Source: Gigaspora rosea (taxonomy: Eukaryota; Glomeromycota; Glomeromycetes; Diversisporales; Gigasporaceae). Taken from it: DNA of 64,000 bases. The translations under genes were made by a program, and so were the position numbers. Shown here one piece after another: positions 45,000 through 57,748 of this stretch (position 1 is the first letter of the stretch; each line of letters begins with the position of its first letter). The stretch spans positions 147,430 to 211,429 of the forward strand of contig QKWP01000778.1 of assembly GCA_003550325.1 (NCBI GenBank), given 5' to 3'. Below the pieces are notes generated by a model, which was not told the DNA's origin, did no database searches, and saw only the letters and a program-made list of their open reading frames with translations.

Positions 45000-47900
45000 G
45001 TTTGAATACGTGAAATAAGTATAATAACTGTTTTTAAACTATTTTGAAAACGGCTTGAGAAAAGAGAGATTGAAAGAATAGAAAAGAAAAATTTGACTTT
45101 GTAAAAGTCAAATAAAGGAAAGGGTATAATCGAAAATTCGGTATAGATGGTTAGCCGTAGAGGGGAGAAGGGATTGAAAATTTTTGTTGCTTGCAAAGAT
45201 AGCAACGAGTGGGGGGTCTTTAAGCTTTTTTAAAGTTAAAAAGGAAGAAATTAAGCCAAGAGCTTGTGGAAATCAGATATTCGTTTAAAATCATAAAAAT
45301 TTCTCTGTCACATGCTCGTGGCTTTATTTGTTGGACCAATTATGTGGGTATAAGCTAAAATCCTGAGCATTAAACGCATTTCTGCGTCAGACAAATTTAT
45401 TGCAATCGAATTATTTGCATTATTTATTTCATTTCACCTGCACATAATTTATTCGCGAGGACAGTATAATTTTATTCTTTCGGGTCATTGGGAAACAGAC
45501 TAATAATCTGTAGATATATGCTAAATTACACAGATTTATGCATAATACATATTTACAGATTTTTATATGTAACCCTTAAGATTTTTCGTGTAGTTATCTT
45601 AATTTTCATTAAATGCAAAATAATACATAATATATGAAAGATAAAATTGTTTATTGGTAGAATCTTTTTTTAGGACTCCGTATAATTCGTGGGGACATGA
45701 TATAAACAAGGATGCAAATAATCGTTCAATCACGTTTCGTTGTCTGACAATTTTTTAACTCTCGGTTTATCTACCGTTGCGGTAGAATTTCATCATGCAT
45801 AATTGTAATTGTTATATAAGTAGACCAAAAAATTCATTTATTTTATAAAAAAAAAAAAAAAAAATTGATATTAAATCTCTTATTGTCATTGTTGCTTAAA
45901 TAATATTTCTTATTAAATTGCATAAATTAATTATTATTATTATTAATTAATATTAAAAACTACTAAAAAAAAAATAAATAAAATAAACTGTTTGGAGAGT
46001 AAATATGACAATTTTTAATTTTAATAATTTGGAGTTTTGATCCTATTGATCATATATAGCATATTACAGAGAAACCTCCCTAAATCTCAATGAGTTCACC
46101 CCTATAGTTTAACAACGTGTATTTAGAGAACAATAAGAAAAGGGGGCATTTAGAAAGGTCTAGTACATATTCGGATCAAAATTTGATTTCCGTAAAATGC
46201 ATGCAGACTTTTTTGAATTAATTAGATACTAAATAAGGATGTACCTACAACATTATTGTTATAACATTTAATAAAAAAAAATTCTTTAAACATCGCCAAG
46301 CATTAATTTACGGTGTTGTTTATTGGCGACTTTTAATATTATTTATAAAATTTTACTTTTGAATAGTCAATGTCATCAAAATAAAGACTGATTCAAAAAT
46401 TCAAAACTTCAACATTCCAATGATATATAGCAATTAATTCTTTATTCAATTCTATCATTACCTCACCACGAAACTGGATTTTCATCACGCAACCAGATTG
46501 TTGATAATGTCAAATTTATTGGTTATCCCGTTGAAATTTGATAAAATATATATTTGCTTTTTTAAATGTCCAAGTACCAGCTCAATACATATCCAAAAAG
46601 TCATGTTAGTGTATTTTTAGTCAAAAATTAGGATAAATGCTAGATAAAATTTTGACTTTTGCCTTTTTTTCATCCTTTTTATACAACAGTAAGGGTACAA
46701 CTGCAACGTTTATGCAATCAATTCTTTGAGTTTTGATTAGCATATGTTTCAAGAGAGCAAACAAACAATGCATCAACACATATATATACATGCGTACCTT
46801 TCTCCATAAAAAATATTGAAAAATCAAAGATCCTAATCGCAAAATGCAAAAGAATTAATTATTTGTAAAATAAAGACAATCCGATTGAGCCTTCTTTATA
46901 TTAATTACTATGCACACTACAAGGTTTCTCATGTGAATATAGTACATATAATGTGCATTGTAATGATGATAATAATCTTTGACATTTGTAACCATAAAAG
47001 TTTATACTAAGTTATAATATTACTCTAATTCTTGAAGCTTGTTTTTATAAGATTAAAGGCATTGTAACTCAATTTCCAGAATGCCATTGTTTTCATATAT
47101 ATATCTATGTTGGCAATTTTTTGCGATCAACCGATTTGGTCTGCCAAACACGCTAATGGACAATGAATGACTAATAGTCAAAACGGTTTTAATTTATATA
47201 ATATTAGCCAATCATACATCAGGAAGTTTGAAAATTTTAACATGTAATTTTACCCTTTTTATTAATAAAATTAGCATTAAACTATTTTAAATAAGTTAAT
47301 CAACTATTAAACAATTTTAGTTATTTAACTATATATACAACTTAATTAAAGTTGTTTAATACTAATTTTATTAATATTATTTTTTAATGGGCCTTTTGTA
47401 AAATATTTTTCAAACTTCCTGATGTACGTACGTACGTATGGGCGAAAATTTTTAAAAATTAAGTGATATAATAGACAAAGTTATTAATAATCAAAAAATT
47501 AAGTGATATAATAGACAACGTTATTAATCAACAAATCAAATACAATTATTCAATTAAGTTTATTATATTTTAATCCCGGCTACACGAACAAATTTTATCA
47601 TTTATATTTAATCATCACTCAAACCAAAAATTCCGCCCCATACGATTACCGGGTTTGCAATATAAATATTTGGTCATTTCGATCAAATAATTTTTTTTAA
47701 AAAATTCGTCAGTTGGCCTGCAAATGACCAAGTGACAATTGATTTATCTAAATATCAGATATACCGATATTTTTAGATATATATTGAATAATTATTATAT
47801 ATTGTAAAAACGCACCTATGATGGTTTTGCACCTATTACAGTATTTTATAAAATTTTTTGTATAAAAAAAGTTTTTTTTTCTTCACATTAGGATTAGTAT

Positions 47901-49020
47901 TTAGGGTTAGATTTAAGGGTTACGTGACGTAAAGCATTTTTGCCTAGAAAACCATGCACCAATTAATTAACTAGTTTTTTTTTTGCGATAATGTATGCAT
48001 AGGCGTAAAACACCATTGGTTCGTTATATATATATAACGTGTAAATAATTAACCTGACATTTATTTTTCTATATTGGCAATATAAACCAGGTTTTGACGC
48101 ATATCAGGTAGCTATAGGAAAATTTTTATCTGATATATATCTATTACATACTTAATGTTTATGCTTATGTTTATGCTTTTGACCTGTAGAAGAAATCATG
48201 GGAAATAGCAAATTTTTAATTCCAAAATTTATGAAATAATTGTAATGTATACATAAGGCTATAAGAAAATTTATTAGTCGATAAAAAATGGCTTTCGGAA
48301 ATCATACCAGAACCGAACAGAGTTTTAAAATACTAATGTTGCGGCAAAATAGAGAATTCACACCTAATACATTGTCAAAATCAAATGTATTTCTTTAAGA
48401 GCTTAAATCAATTTTATTGATTTATGTAGGCCCAAGATCGTAGAGAATGTTTTGATGAATGCTACGAGAATTTATCATCTTAAATGAGTTTGAAATAAAT
48501 TTTTAATTAATTTTTCTATTTACTAAAACTTATATTTATTAAAACCAATTCTTAAGGAGTAAATAAATTTATATCCTTTTAATATTCAAAATCACAAATC
48601 ATTCTCAAAAATACGAATTTTGTAAAGTTTTTTTTTTTATATTTTATCGCTCTTTGCAAAAACAATGCGACAAATAATATTATCATTATTAAAACAATGA
48701 TAATCATAGGGCTCACAAAAATCATTTGACACAATTCGCATTATTTGTCGCAAGAGCGATAATAAACCAGTGGATTTTTTTTTTAAAAAAAAAAAAAAAA
48801 TTTATAAAATTTTATCTCGTCATGAAAACCAAGAAATTAAATATGTATGGCCTAACTGTAAAAGTAATTTTACAGTTTTTGCTTCAATTAATGCATATTA
48901 TTATACAAATGAATACATATATATATATATATATATATATTGTTGTATTGGATTCCTCTTAATATGCTTATAACGTTATGTTACAATGCAATTTTTTCAT
49001 TTGTATTAATATTAACTACA
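45000..49020. other. Long AT-rich stretch without recognised genes
   Basis: No convincing gene. Contains an A-run near 45846-45863, a CAGAGAAACCTCCCTAAATC segment at about 46070 that looks like a lone transposon end, a TTAGGG-like piece near 47903-47920, and an imperfect inverted pair of ATCGCTCTTTGCAA / TTGTCGCAAGAGCGAT at 48647-48760. Confidence 0.5.
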
Positions 49021-49191
49021 CACAGTGGCTCTCGATATAACGGACCATCGATATAACGGATATTGCTTAATACGGAGAATTATAATGGAACCAAATTATG
49101 ATTTACTATAATATCTTATATATCATGAGATTTTGATATAACGGAACAAAGAACTGGAACCATGGCCTCCGTTATATCGAGAGCCACTGTG
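49021..49191. mobile_element. 171-bp MITE, pogo/Tigger-like ends
   Basis: CACAGTGGCTCTCGATATAA CGGA at the left and the complement at the right. TA follows directly on the right; on the left TACA precedes, so the TA duplication is imperfect. CAGTG-type ends with TA targets fit the pogo branch of Tc1/mariner. Confidence 0.75.
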
Positions 49192-50498
49192 TAATAAAGA
49201 TCTCGAGATATAGATTTAATATCGAATACCTGAAATTTAACACGTCTCGGAGATCATTTATAATTTTTTTTGTTTTATTAAAAGCATATGTGTGCCGCAA
49301 AAAATTTATCTGTTATTGTGCTAATTTTACCGTAAATTCTCCCAGGGTGTACCAACCCCCCCTAGCGTAGCGTCACCACCCTAAAAAATTTCGCTACTAA
49401 TTCGCCAACCAATCAGATTTCGAGATCAGGTGTAACGCGAAAAAACGCGAAAAATCATAAATCAACAATTTACCTATTAATCTGCTTACTGCGCACTAAC
49501 AAAAAGTTTTCCTTATGAAATTTTGGTACTATAGAGACTCTTTCTAACCTAATTCAATAGCAGACCCTAACCCTAATTTAACTGCGAAAAATTTTTAGCG
49601 AAATTTTTTAGGTTGGTGACGCTAGGGTCTTAGGGGAGTACCTTCGAAATTTGGCCTAAATTAAACTTAATTCGAGCCATAGCTCCCATGCTCATTTTGA
49701 GAATTACGATAATTAACGTTAACATTAGTAAAAATAATTTGGCATTGAAAATCATAATATAACATACCAGCCTGGGTTGATATCAATCCGGAGACTGTAA
49801 CCAACCATCTAACTATATTCGATTAGAAAAAAAACAAACCACTATATTTTAATGCAGTTTTAAGTTATATTAAATATGTCACGCCTGTTGATTAGTTTAT
49901 AATAAAAATTTAATAAAAACATATAAATTCACTATAAACTTTAAGCCTAATTAAGCATATCAAACAATAGTAGATTAAAGATTATTTAGAAGGTATGGTA
50001 AATTTTCATCATGGGAAAATTCACTACGGGTGCTACATCTTAAAATGTACTAAGTAAATAAAGGACGATTATTTAATGCAACTCGCACAATATGATTGAT
50101 AATGCATAATAAGTTAGATTTGCCGCATAAAATATGTTGCTATTAAGTAAATTTTCGCAAATTGGCTCTTTAAATACAATTCCGAAAGGCCCCGAATAGA
50201 AAATCAATCAACGCAACTTACGAGCAAGGTCGAGAAGAGGAAGTATTCCGAATGGTGGGTTCCGTGTGTTATGGCGCAAAACGTAGCGTAAATATGAATT
50301 TGGATGCAGAATAGCGCATAATTATTTAAAATTATTATATTAAATAATCAAGACGCATAATTTACTTTTGTTGCATGCATAATTAATGGTTTATTGCTGC
50401 ATAACCCTGAGCTCAGGGTCCTAAGTAAAAATGTCCAGGACCTCTGAAAATCTTATGAGAACTAAAATCGGGACCTTAGATCTAATCTACATTATATT
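49192..50498. other. Non-coding with one foldback
   Basis: Foldback at 49344-49652; the rest is AT-rich with no gene seen. Confidence 0.5.
49344..49652. mobile_element. ~310-bp foldback, CCTAGCGTAGCGTCACC ends
   Basis: CTAGCGTAGCGTCACCACCC TAAAAAATTTCGCT on the left pairs with AGCGAAATTTTTTAGGTTGG TGACGCTAG on the right. The inner part has CCAATCAGATTTCGAGATCA GG and CCCTAACCCTAA. A related but diverged pair is at 55840-56150. Confidence 0.65.
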
Positions 50499-50770
50499 CA
50501 GGGTTGGTCATATCACTGGTCGACCAAAAATTTGTTGGTCAAACTGGTCCGGTCAAATTGGTCAAATGGTCTGGTCAAATTGGTAGTCTATTAAATAAAT
50601 AAATCTAATATACAATAAATATATACTATATAAATATATATGCATATATATACTATATATTTAAATATCCTTTGACCAATTTGGCCAATACTAAACCCTT
50701 TGACCAACTAGTCAAATTGGTCAAACTGGTCTGGTCAAGCTTGACCATTGACTGGTCCATGCCAATCCTA
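50499..50770. mobile_element. 272-bp hAT-type MITE, exact 8-bp duplication
   Basis: ATTATATT at 50491-50498 and 50771-50778. Ends CAGGGTTGG and CCAATCCTA. Inside are multiple GGTCAAA(T/C)TGGTC units in both orientations near each end, around an AT-rich centre, resembling subterminal transposase-binding repeats. Confidence 0.85.
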
Positions 50771-51358
50771 ATTATATTATATAAATTTCTATTTTATTCT
50801 AAAGCTGCACCCTAACCTTGAAAAATATAAAGATAGTGATTTTCTTCTGGTTTAAATATAGTTGTTTTTTATTTAGAATACTTTCTTAAAATTTTATAAA
50901 TTTTGTATACTTTTCATAATTATAAGATTTTTTAAAAAGAAAATACTTATAATTTTAAAACTGCAGTTATATGTAAAAATTTTTATGCTGTACAAAAATT
51001 ACTTAAGTAACAAAATAAATTGTCTTAGTATTAAATGCATATCTTGCACTCTATAATGTGCTTATATATTATACTATAATTTGATTTGCTAAATTTGCAA
51101 TTATTATTTTTTTAAAAAATAAACAAATTATTGTTAAAACCTTTAAATTAGAGTTAGGTTAGAAGATTTTAAAAAAATTTTAAAATTTTTTTGTATTTAT
51201 ATACAAAATTTTGTACTAAACAAGTTTACTTAGTAAAAATAAAAAGGTTATTTAAATAAAATTTGTATTTTTTATTTTTTTTACTAAATTTTATTAAAAC
51301 AATCTTTTTAATTCTACTAATTAAACTTGTTTGGTACAAAATTCTTTAGTATTTAATT
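50771..51358. other. Non-coding, AT-rich
   Basis: No gene or boundary recognised. Confidence 0.5.
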
Positions 51359-51883
51359 AGTGATCCATCTAAGAACTATAGTTTTTTATAATAAAATTTG
51401 GGGCATATTTAATAAAGTCTTATAATAGAGTGGAATCTGGCGCTGCTCTCTAAGTGAAGTTGTTTTTTTACTAAGCCAACCTTTCTTCAACTTTAACAAA
51501 AGTTGTAGAGCAAGTTTTTGTGATTCTAATAGTAGTAAGATCAGTAAAGTTAATCTGATAGTTCTTGAGATATTTTAAGTTTTTCTCCTTACAATCATAT
51601 AAATTTCTTTACAAATTGTAAAGGAATTTTATATGATTGTAAAGAGAAACCTTAAAATATCTCAAGAACCACTGGATTAACTTTACTGATCTTACTACTA
51701 TTAGAATCACAAAAACTTGCTCTACAACTTTTGTTAAAGTTGAAGAAAGGTTTGCTTAGTAAAAAAACAACTTCACTTAGAGAGCAGCGCCAGATTCCAC
51801 TCTATTATAAGACCTATATTAAATATGCCCCAAATTTTATTATAAAAAATTATAAAAAATCTATAGTTCTTATATGGATTACC
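51359..51883. repeat. Loop-less palindrome of about 525 bp
   Basis: Two arms of about 260 bp, around 95% matched by eye, meet at CTTTACAA/TTGTAAAG near 51622 with essentially no spacer. Arms include GGGGCATATTTAATA, GAGTGGAATCTGGCGCTGCT C, and TTTAACAAAAGTTGTAGAGC. It would form a large cruciform. Confidence 0.9.
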
Positions 51884-52003
51884 AATTAAATTTGTTAAAC
51901 TTTTTATTTAAATTATTTAAATACTAATAAATAACAATAATGATTTTGTTTAATAGATAATTTATCTAAATAATTATTTTAATTTCAAATATTTATAACT
52001 TTG

Positions 52004-52775
52004 GATCTGATAGCATAGTGGTTATGCTTCAAGGTCTCAAATTGCAAGGTTGCCAGTTAAAATCCAAATGGCGGTGATTTGTAAAAAAGCCAGCTGGGCT
52101 AGGCTAAATTAGGGAACTGCAATACAAGAAACTGGGACATCAATTGACAGACTTAATTTCTAAAATGGGCAGTAATCTGCAATCAAGGCTATGGTGACGA
52201 AAGCTGTGCCAGAGCCCCAATTTGAAATTACTGAAGTTACAGAATGTAATGCGAGGCCAAAGTCAGGACATATAGATATAGGGCCTCAAAAGTAGAAACT
52301 AAGGAATTTGACTATTTTTTGAAAATTGACCTGTTTGTTTGATCAGGTGTAAAATTTCAGGCCCAATCTTTTTTACTTAATAATAAAAGTCTGATTACTT
52401 AATAAATTTTTGCAATACAACGGTTAAAAGCTTTTGATGCTATAATCTAAAAATAGATTTACCGAGATTTACCGATAGTAATACAGATCTACAGATCTAA
52501 TAATCCTGTTTAAACAGGTTTGTTAATCATGAATAACCTAATTTTAGATTGTTTTGATTTGTGTAACAAAATAGTTTTGCCGATTTTCTCAAAACCCGTG
52601 ATCGGCCAAATTTTCTGGTTTCTACTTTTGAGAGCCCATATGAGCTCGTGACAGTTGTAGTCTGAAAATCAGCTGCAAAGATATCTGGCCACTACAGCGG
52701 TCAGTGCAATAGGTTGTTTTTGGGCGGTGTAAAAGCAAGCTGGAGGAAGTCGGGTTACAATCGGTAGAAATAAAA
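52004..52775 (+). mobile_element. tRNA-headed SINE, split by a foldback
   Basis: Head: GGATCTGATAGCATAGTGGT TATGC matches a tRNA A-box/D-arm, and CCAGTTAAAATCC about 40 bp on looks like a decayed B-box. A GC-richer body follows (52085-52286), then an inverted-repeat insert (52287-52636), then more GC-richer body (52637-52755) and an A-rich end (AAATAAAAATAATAA). Boundaries and continuity across the insert are inferred. Confidence 0.5.
52287..52636. mobile_element. Foldback inserted in the SINE
   Basis: CTCAAAAGTAGAAAC at the left and GTTTCTACTTTTGAG at the right, with GGGCC and GCCC immediately outside. The interior is AT-rich and lacks a gene. Confidence 0.5.
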
Positions 52776-54800
52776 ATAATAACTACGGTTGTCATAAACT
52801 TACCAAGAAAGTGAAACTGGCAAAACTTTCAAAGAAAAAAAAATTTCAAATATTTATTTATAATTTATATTAAATGTTAATTTATTAAAAAATTTTTGTA
52901 TCTATAGCTACTAGTAAAATAGTAAAACAATAAAAATAATAAAATTAATAAATTAGTAAAATATTTATTATTAATAGTATTATAGAATAAAATTCTAATT
53001 ATATTTTATAATTAAAATAAATTACAATTTATTAGAACCTGATGAATAGTTAGCTAGATAATAATAAATAAAAGTTATAAAAAGTATAATACTTTATGTG
53101 TCCAAAATTAAGCTATCTCTTTTGGCCAAAAAATTAGGCAAAAATAAAATAGCAACTTGTCGCTATGCATATGCTCCGATTTTTGGAATGCATGCAGGTA
53201 AGTGACGCACCCCAAAATTTACCTGTTACACAACAGGGTGCGTCAATTAATTGACATCTAATCCTAGCCAATCATGAGTAGCACAGGTTTGTCCTATTTT
53301 GTTTAGTGCGTCAGGGGACATCAAGTGTAACCCAGGTTACACTAGATGCACTAAAGACAAAAAAAACCTGTGCCGTATATTTTCATTATTTTTACTGTAT
53401 TAAAGTATTAGTGTATCTAACCGCTACATTTTTTTTTCTTTTACATAGTGTTGATTTCTTTTGTACCTTTCCTGTCGTTCTTTGGCATCGTCGTTTTTTG
53501 GTGGCATCACTCTTAGATGTTGTCATTCATTAGAATCGTCGCTCTTTGGCATTGTTGTTCTCGTGTCGACAATTTTCAGTATCTTCATTTCAAGTGTCTT
53601 CGTTTGTAAGTGCTTCATTTCATTCGGGGTCATTATTTTCGGTGTCATGATATCATAGTTTGAAGCCGCTATGTGCTAATGACATCGCTTGTGAATTGTC
53701 ATCGTATGTTGGTTCAGTTTATTAATATTTGCTGTTGTCGTTGTCGCTGGTTACTACCAATTTTTTTTTTATTTAGGTATTGGTCTGTCACCGCCTGGTT
53801 GTGTCTTCATTCATTTTCTTCAAATTTGTTCTCGTATTGGTTCAACTAAAGCAATAGATAGTAGCACAGAATTGGGGTTATGTTAGCATAGAATTAGTAT
53901 AAGATCTAGAGGGGTTAGGATTAGTATAAGGTAGTGCAGGATTAATGTAAGAGGAGTTAGGTTAGTATTGGACGAAAGAGTAAATTCATATATTTTAGAT
54001 ATTGATAAATACATATATTTTGTAATAAATAAAATGTTTATAATGAAAAAATTAGACAAAAACACTAGTAAATTCGCTCTAAGGTTTTGCTTTTGTCTTT
54101 GACAGGCTATTCTTTCCTGCTCTAATTGTCTTTGGGATTCTTGAAAATTGCTCTCTGCTAATGCGACAACTAAGAACTTCTATCAAGACATTCTAGACCA
54201 TATCGTTCAAGAAGTAGAATTAAGTTAGTATAATAAATAAAAGTTTTAATAAATAATAAAGTTGTACTGTATGTTAATATTTATTACGTGATATATAATG
54301 GGTATTACAGAAATATGTCTTGTATAAACCCGTATTTAAGTAATGTATGTATAGATATAAGCAAAAAAAATTTATGAAAGTATGTATGGTTAGCACTACT
54401 TTCTTTTATAAGTAATTCCTTTTATTAGTTAGGGTCAAGGTGAGCGCCAACATTGTCCTTTTTCATGGTTAGGGTTGAAATCTTTTAAAGAATTTCTTTT
54501 ACAAACTATATATACTATCTTAATTTCTACTATACATACTTTGTCAATTATACACTACATTTTTGCTATATACTCGTATATAATTACTATAAATAAATTT
54601 ACTTTAAATATTTTGTAAAGTACGAATTATATATATTTTTTACTTTCGATCTCATTTTTTTATTTGCTTCAATTATTTATTTATTTATTATTTTTTTTAT
54701 TTGATTTGGCGTTACTAAATTAATGTGAATAAAAAATAATACTGCATAAATATAGACATCAATAAAATGAAATTTGAATGGCGACAAATCAATAAATTAT
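52776..54800. other. Non-coding, with degenerate repeats and one small coding-like fragment
   Basis: 53440-53660 holds degenerate TTGGCATCGTCG repeats like those at 15120-15680. 54068-54180 may be a gene scrap (listed separately). Otherwise AT-rich. Confidence 0.5.
54068..54180 (-). pseudogene. Short coiled-coil-like coding fragment
   Basis: On the - strand, 38 codons read KFLVVALAESNFQESQRQLE followed by QERIACQRQKQNLRANL, a Gln/Glu-rich heptad-like stretch quite unlike the random AT-rich translations nearby. Stops lie just upstream. Possibly an exon remnant of a conserved but unidentified protein. Confidence 0.3.
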
Positions 54801-54886
54801 GGACATAAGTGAAAATTTACTGAAAAAGTGACATACTGGCCGTATAATGTTAGTTATACTTATTCAGTAAGTTTTCACTTATGTCC
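54801..54886. repeat. Small palindrome
   Basis: GGACATAAGTGAAAATTTAC TGA pairs with TCAGTAAGTTTTCACTTATG TCC around a 40-bp loop. Confidence 0.8.
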
Positions 54887-56364
54887 AATTATCCCATTTT
54901 TTTCTACCTTGTTAATAGAATTTTCGTGCTTACCAAAATACTTGGAAATTGCTCGCTCTTCTACACAGAATTTCTTTTTTTCTTTCTTGGCTCGCTTTTT
55001 GGCTTTTTGTTGAATTGGAAAATTGCCAAGAGTGATTTTTTGTGTGCTTACTAGAAAACAGTCGTATTATAAACAGCTTTTAGTAAACATTTGACCTGAT
55101 AAACCTTTTGAAGCGACTCAAAGTATGAAAGTCTATATTAAATAACTTATTTTAAATACTTAGGTTAATAAATATTATAAACTAAAAAAAAATTAGCACA
55201 AATAAAATAAAATAGTAATATTTATAAACTCGAATACTTAAAGATTCCAAATTGGTGGATGCAGGCTTTGTATACGCGCATTTACGTACTACTTATTCAT
55301 ACATCATTATACCTTTTCAATTATTCCATTTCGTGTACAACTATTTATAATATAAAGTAATAATTAGTACATTATATAGAACATTAACCAACTTTTATTC
55401 ACATTTACTTGAGTAAATCCCAAAAAGAGCAAATTGGTTTGACGAGTTTATACATATAAAATTTTTGTTTTAAAATTTTGAATTAAAATAATTTTGGGTC
55501 AGCTGATAAATAATTTAGGGTAAAAAATGATCAAAATGATCAGCTGATTAATAATTTGAGGAGCTAAATAATCAATTTAGGGTATCAAAAAAGGTCCAAT
55601 TCCAAAAATCGGAGCATATGGCGACCCTATATAATTGACCAATCATTTTAGAGATTGGCAATCATATATAAGGGTATAGGCATTTATCATCTGATTTTTT
55701 AGAGGGGGAAGGGGTCAGAGGGATTATCAGGTGCTATATAATATAGAATTATTAGCCAATCAAAATTGCTCAAAATCACTATTTAAAATTTTTAATAATA
55801 ATGATTAAAGAGTAAATTTATTCATTGCCCCATATGGTGCGCCTTATATGTCGCTCTCCCAATCAAATTTCAAGATCAGGTGCAACATTACATGATCAAA
55901 AAATTTAAAACAAATGTTCATTTTGTCAAAAATCGTCTATAACTTAAAATTGAGTATATTAAACTACTCTTAGGATTCTAACAAAAAAATTCCTTGCAAA
56001 TTTTACTATAAAAACCCTCCTTTCACCCATACACACAATCTATACCTCACTCTAACCCTATCTAATGAAAAAACGTGTTATTTTAATTGTTTTGATTTTA
56101 CGTTACACCTGATTTTATGATCTGCAGCAGGTGCGACAACATCGCATGTGCGATATATAAATTATTTCATAATTAAAAATATAAAAATTTTATTTTATAT
56201 TAATCTCTGGCAATGATTTTTTTTATAATTGCTAATCCAAATTAGATAAAAAATTTCTGAAGATATAAATTATATTTGGCTACAACCTATTAAAATTTTA
56301 GCCAATTTGGATTAGTAATTCTTGAAAAATTGCTTAATTAGACTTAGATTTAATTATGGCTTGG
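54887..56364. other. Non-coding with short repeats
   Basis: A G-rich segment at 55685-55730 is akin to those at 1497 and 17181. A diverged foldback (55840-56150, GGTGCGCCTTATATGTCGC / GCGACAACATCGCATGTGCG) contains CCCAATCAAATTTCAAGATC AGG. No gene. Confidence 0.5.
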
Positions 56365-57090
56365 TCTGGGTCCAGTGTTTAAAATTGGTATGCGGAATCT
56401 GTGGAGCGCAGATTAAATATTTATTCCACATGTTTTTTTTTTAATACATGCGGATTCCGCAAATATAAAAAAACAAATTCCGCAGAATTTCTGCATATTA
56501 TATTTTTTTTTATTCCGCAGATTCGATATGAGGTGAATCTGTAGACATTTGTTATATAAAACCAATCTTCTTTATATAGAGATAATGCATAAGCTTAATC
56601 TCAATATAACGAAGGATTTTAAAATTCTCAATTATTCTGCATAAAAATACTACGGCAAGAATAATTTGTGCTTAATAGCAACTATTTTATGCATACTGCT
56701 TAAACTTAAATAAGCATCTACAGAATTAACTAATCTCTAATGCATTAGATTAAGAATGCCATTTTTGGCAATTTTAGTAAATGGCTAGTATAATTATTAT
56801 GGTATGGTATTAAAATCAAAAGTCACGCATGCTCAAAATTTGTCTGGCATATCTGAAATGAATTTTATTTGGTGAAAACATTTGCATTAGCATTAGTTGT
56901 AAATTATGCATAATTACAGAATATGCACTCAGAAATTTGCACAAGGGATATGTGATAATGAGAATGAAAATAGTAGGTCCCATAGAGAGGGAAGGTCATT
57001 GTAATCTATAGCTGAATAGATGTTTGTTGGCATAATCTCACACCCTTGTTTTCATGCGGCCTTTTATTGAATTAGTAGTTACTATATATG

Positions 57091-57382
57091 GGGGATGGCT
57101 AAAGCCATGTACCCACGTGATTTTTTGAAATTTTAGTTAAAATTCGTATCAGAGTCTGTTTAGCATTAGGGTCGGGGTTAGGGTTAGGACCAATATAGAT
57201 AAAATTACCTCTCGACAATTTTTATTAATGGCCCAAGATAGGTTTAAAATGCCGTTTTTATGTTCTTGCGTTTTTTTTTGTTTTTTGACTTCTTCGGGCT
57301 GATCCGTGTAAACAAAATTTCGCGACTCCGTTTGGTTGATTTACACGAAAATGTCACGTGGGTACATGGCTTTAGACGACCC
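57091..57382. mobile_element. 292-bp hAT-type MITE, exact 8-bp duplication
   Basis: TATATATG at 57083-57090 and 57383-57390. Ends GGGG(A/T)(T/C)G(G/T)CTAAAGCCATGTACCC, with ACGTGA following. Interior has GGGGTTAGGGTTAGG and GGGCTGATCCG. The palindromic appearance explains the small open frame over its right end. Confidence 0.85.
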
Positions 57383-57748
57383 CTATATATGGAAGGTAAT
57401 TAATGATTTGATTATGCAACCTGCGCCAAACCTGATTACCAAATTCAGTCTTGTTTCTGTCGCTAGTTTTATAGTTTTCCTTGCCCCTGCTTATCATTTT
57501 TTTGATCTATCCTATCAACTTATGTTGATTCAAATGTGATTGTAATCAAGTAATTTGATTCAATTATGGAATTAGTTAAAAATTCTTAACTAAGTGAAAA
57601 AATAAAAAAGCTAGTTTTTACATATTAAATTAATTTTTCGCAACTATATTGTTATTAATTAAAAATGTAATCCGCATATTAATAAATAATTCCGCAACTA
57701 TATTGTTAATAAAAAATGTAATCTGCATATTAATAAATAATTCCGCAA

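Noticed and set aside
48726-48973. Small + strand frames ending in an Ile-Tyr repeat
   Set aside because: They run through A-runs and an (AT)n microsatellite; no supporting motif.
53306-53658. Two overlapping + strand frames
   Set aside because: Fall in degenerate TTGGCATCGTCG repeats; composition only.
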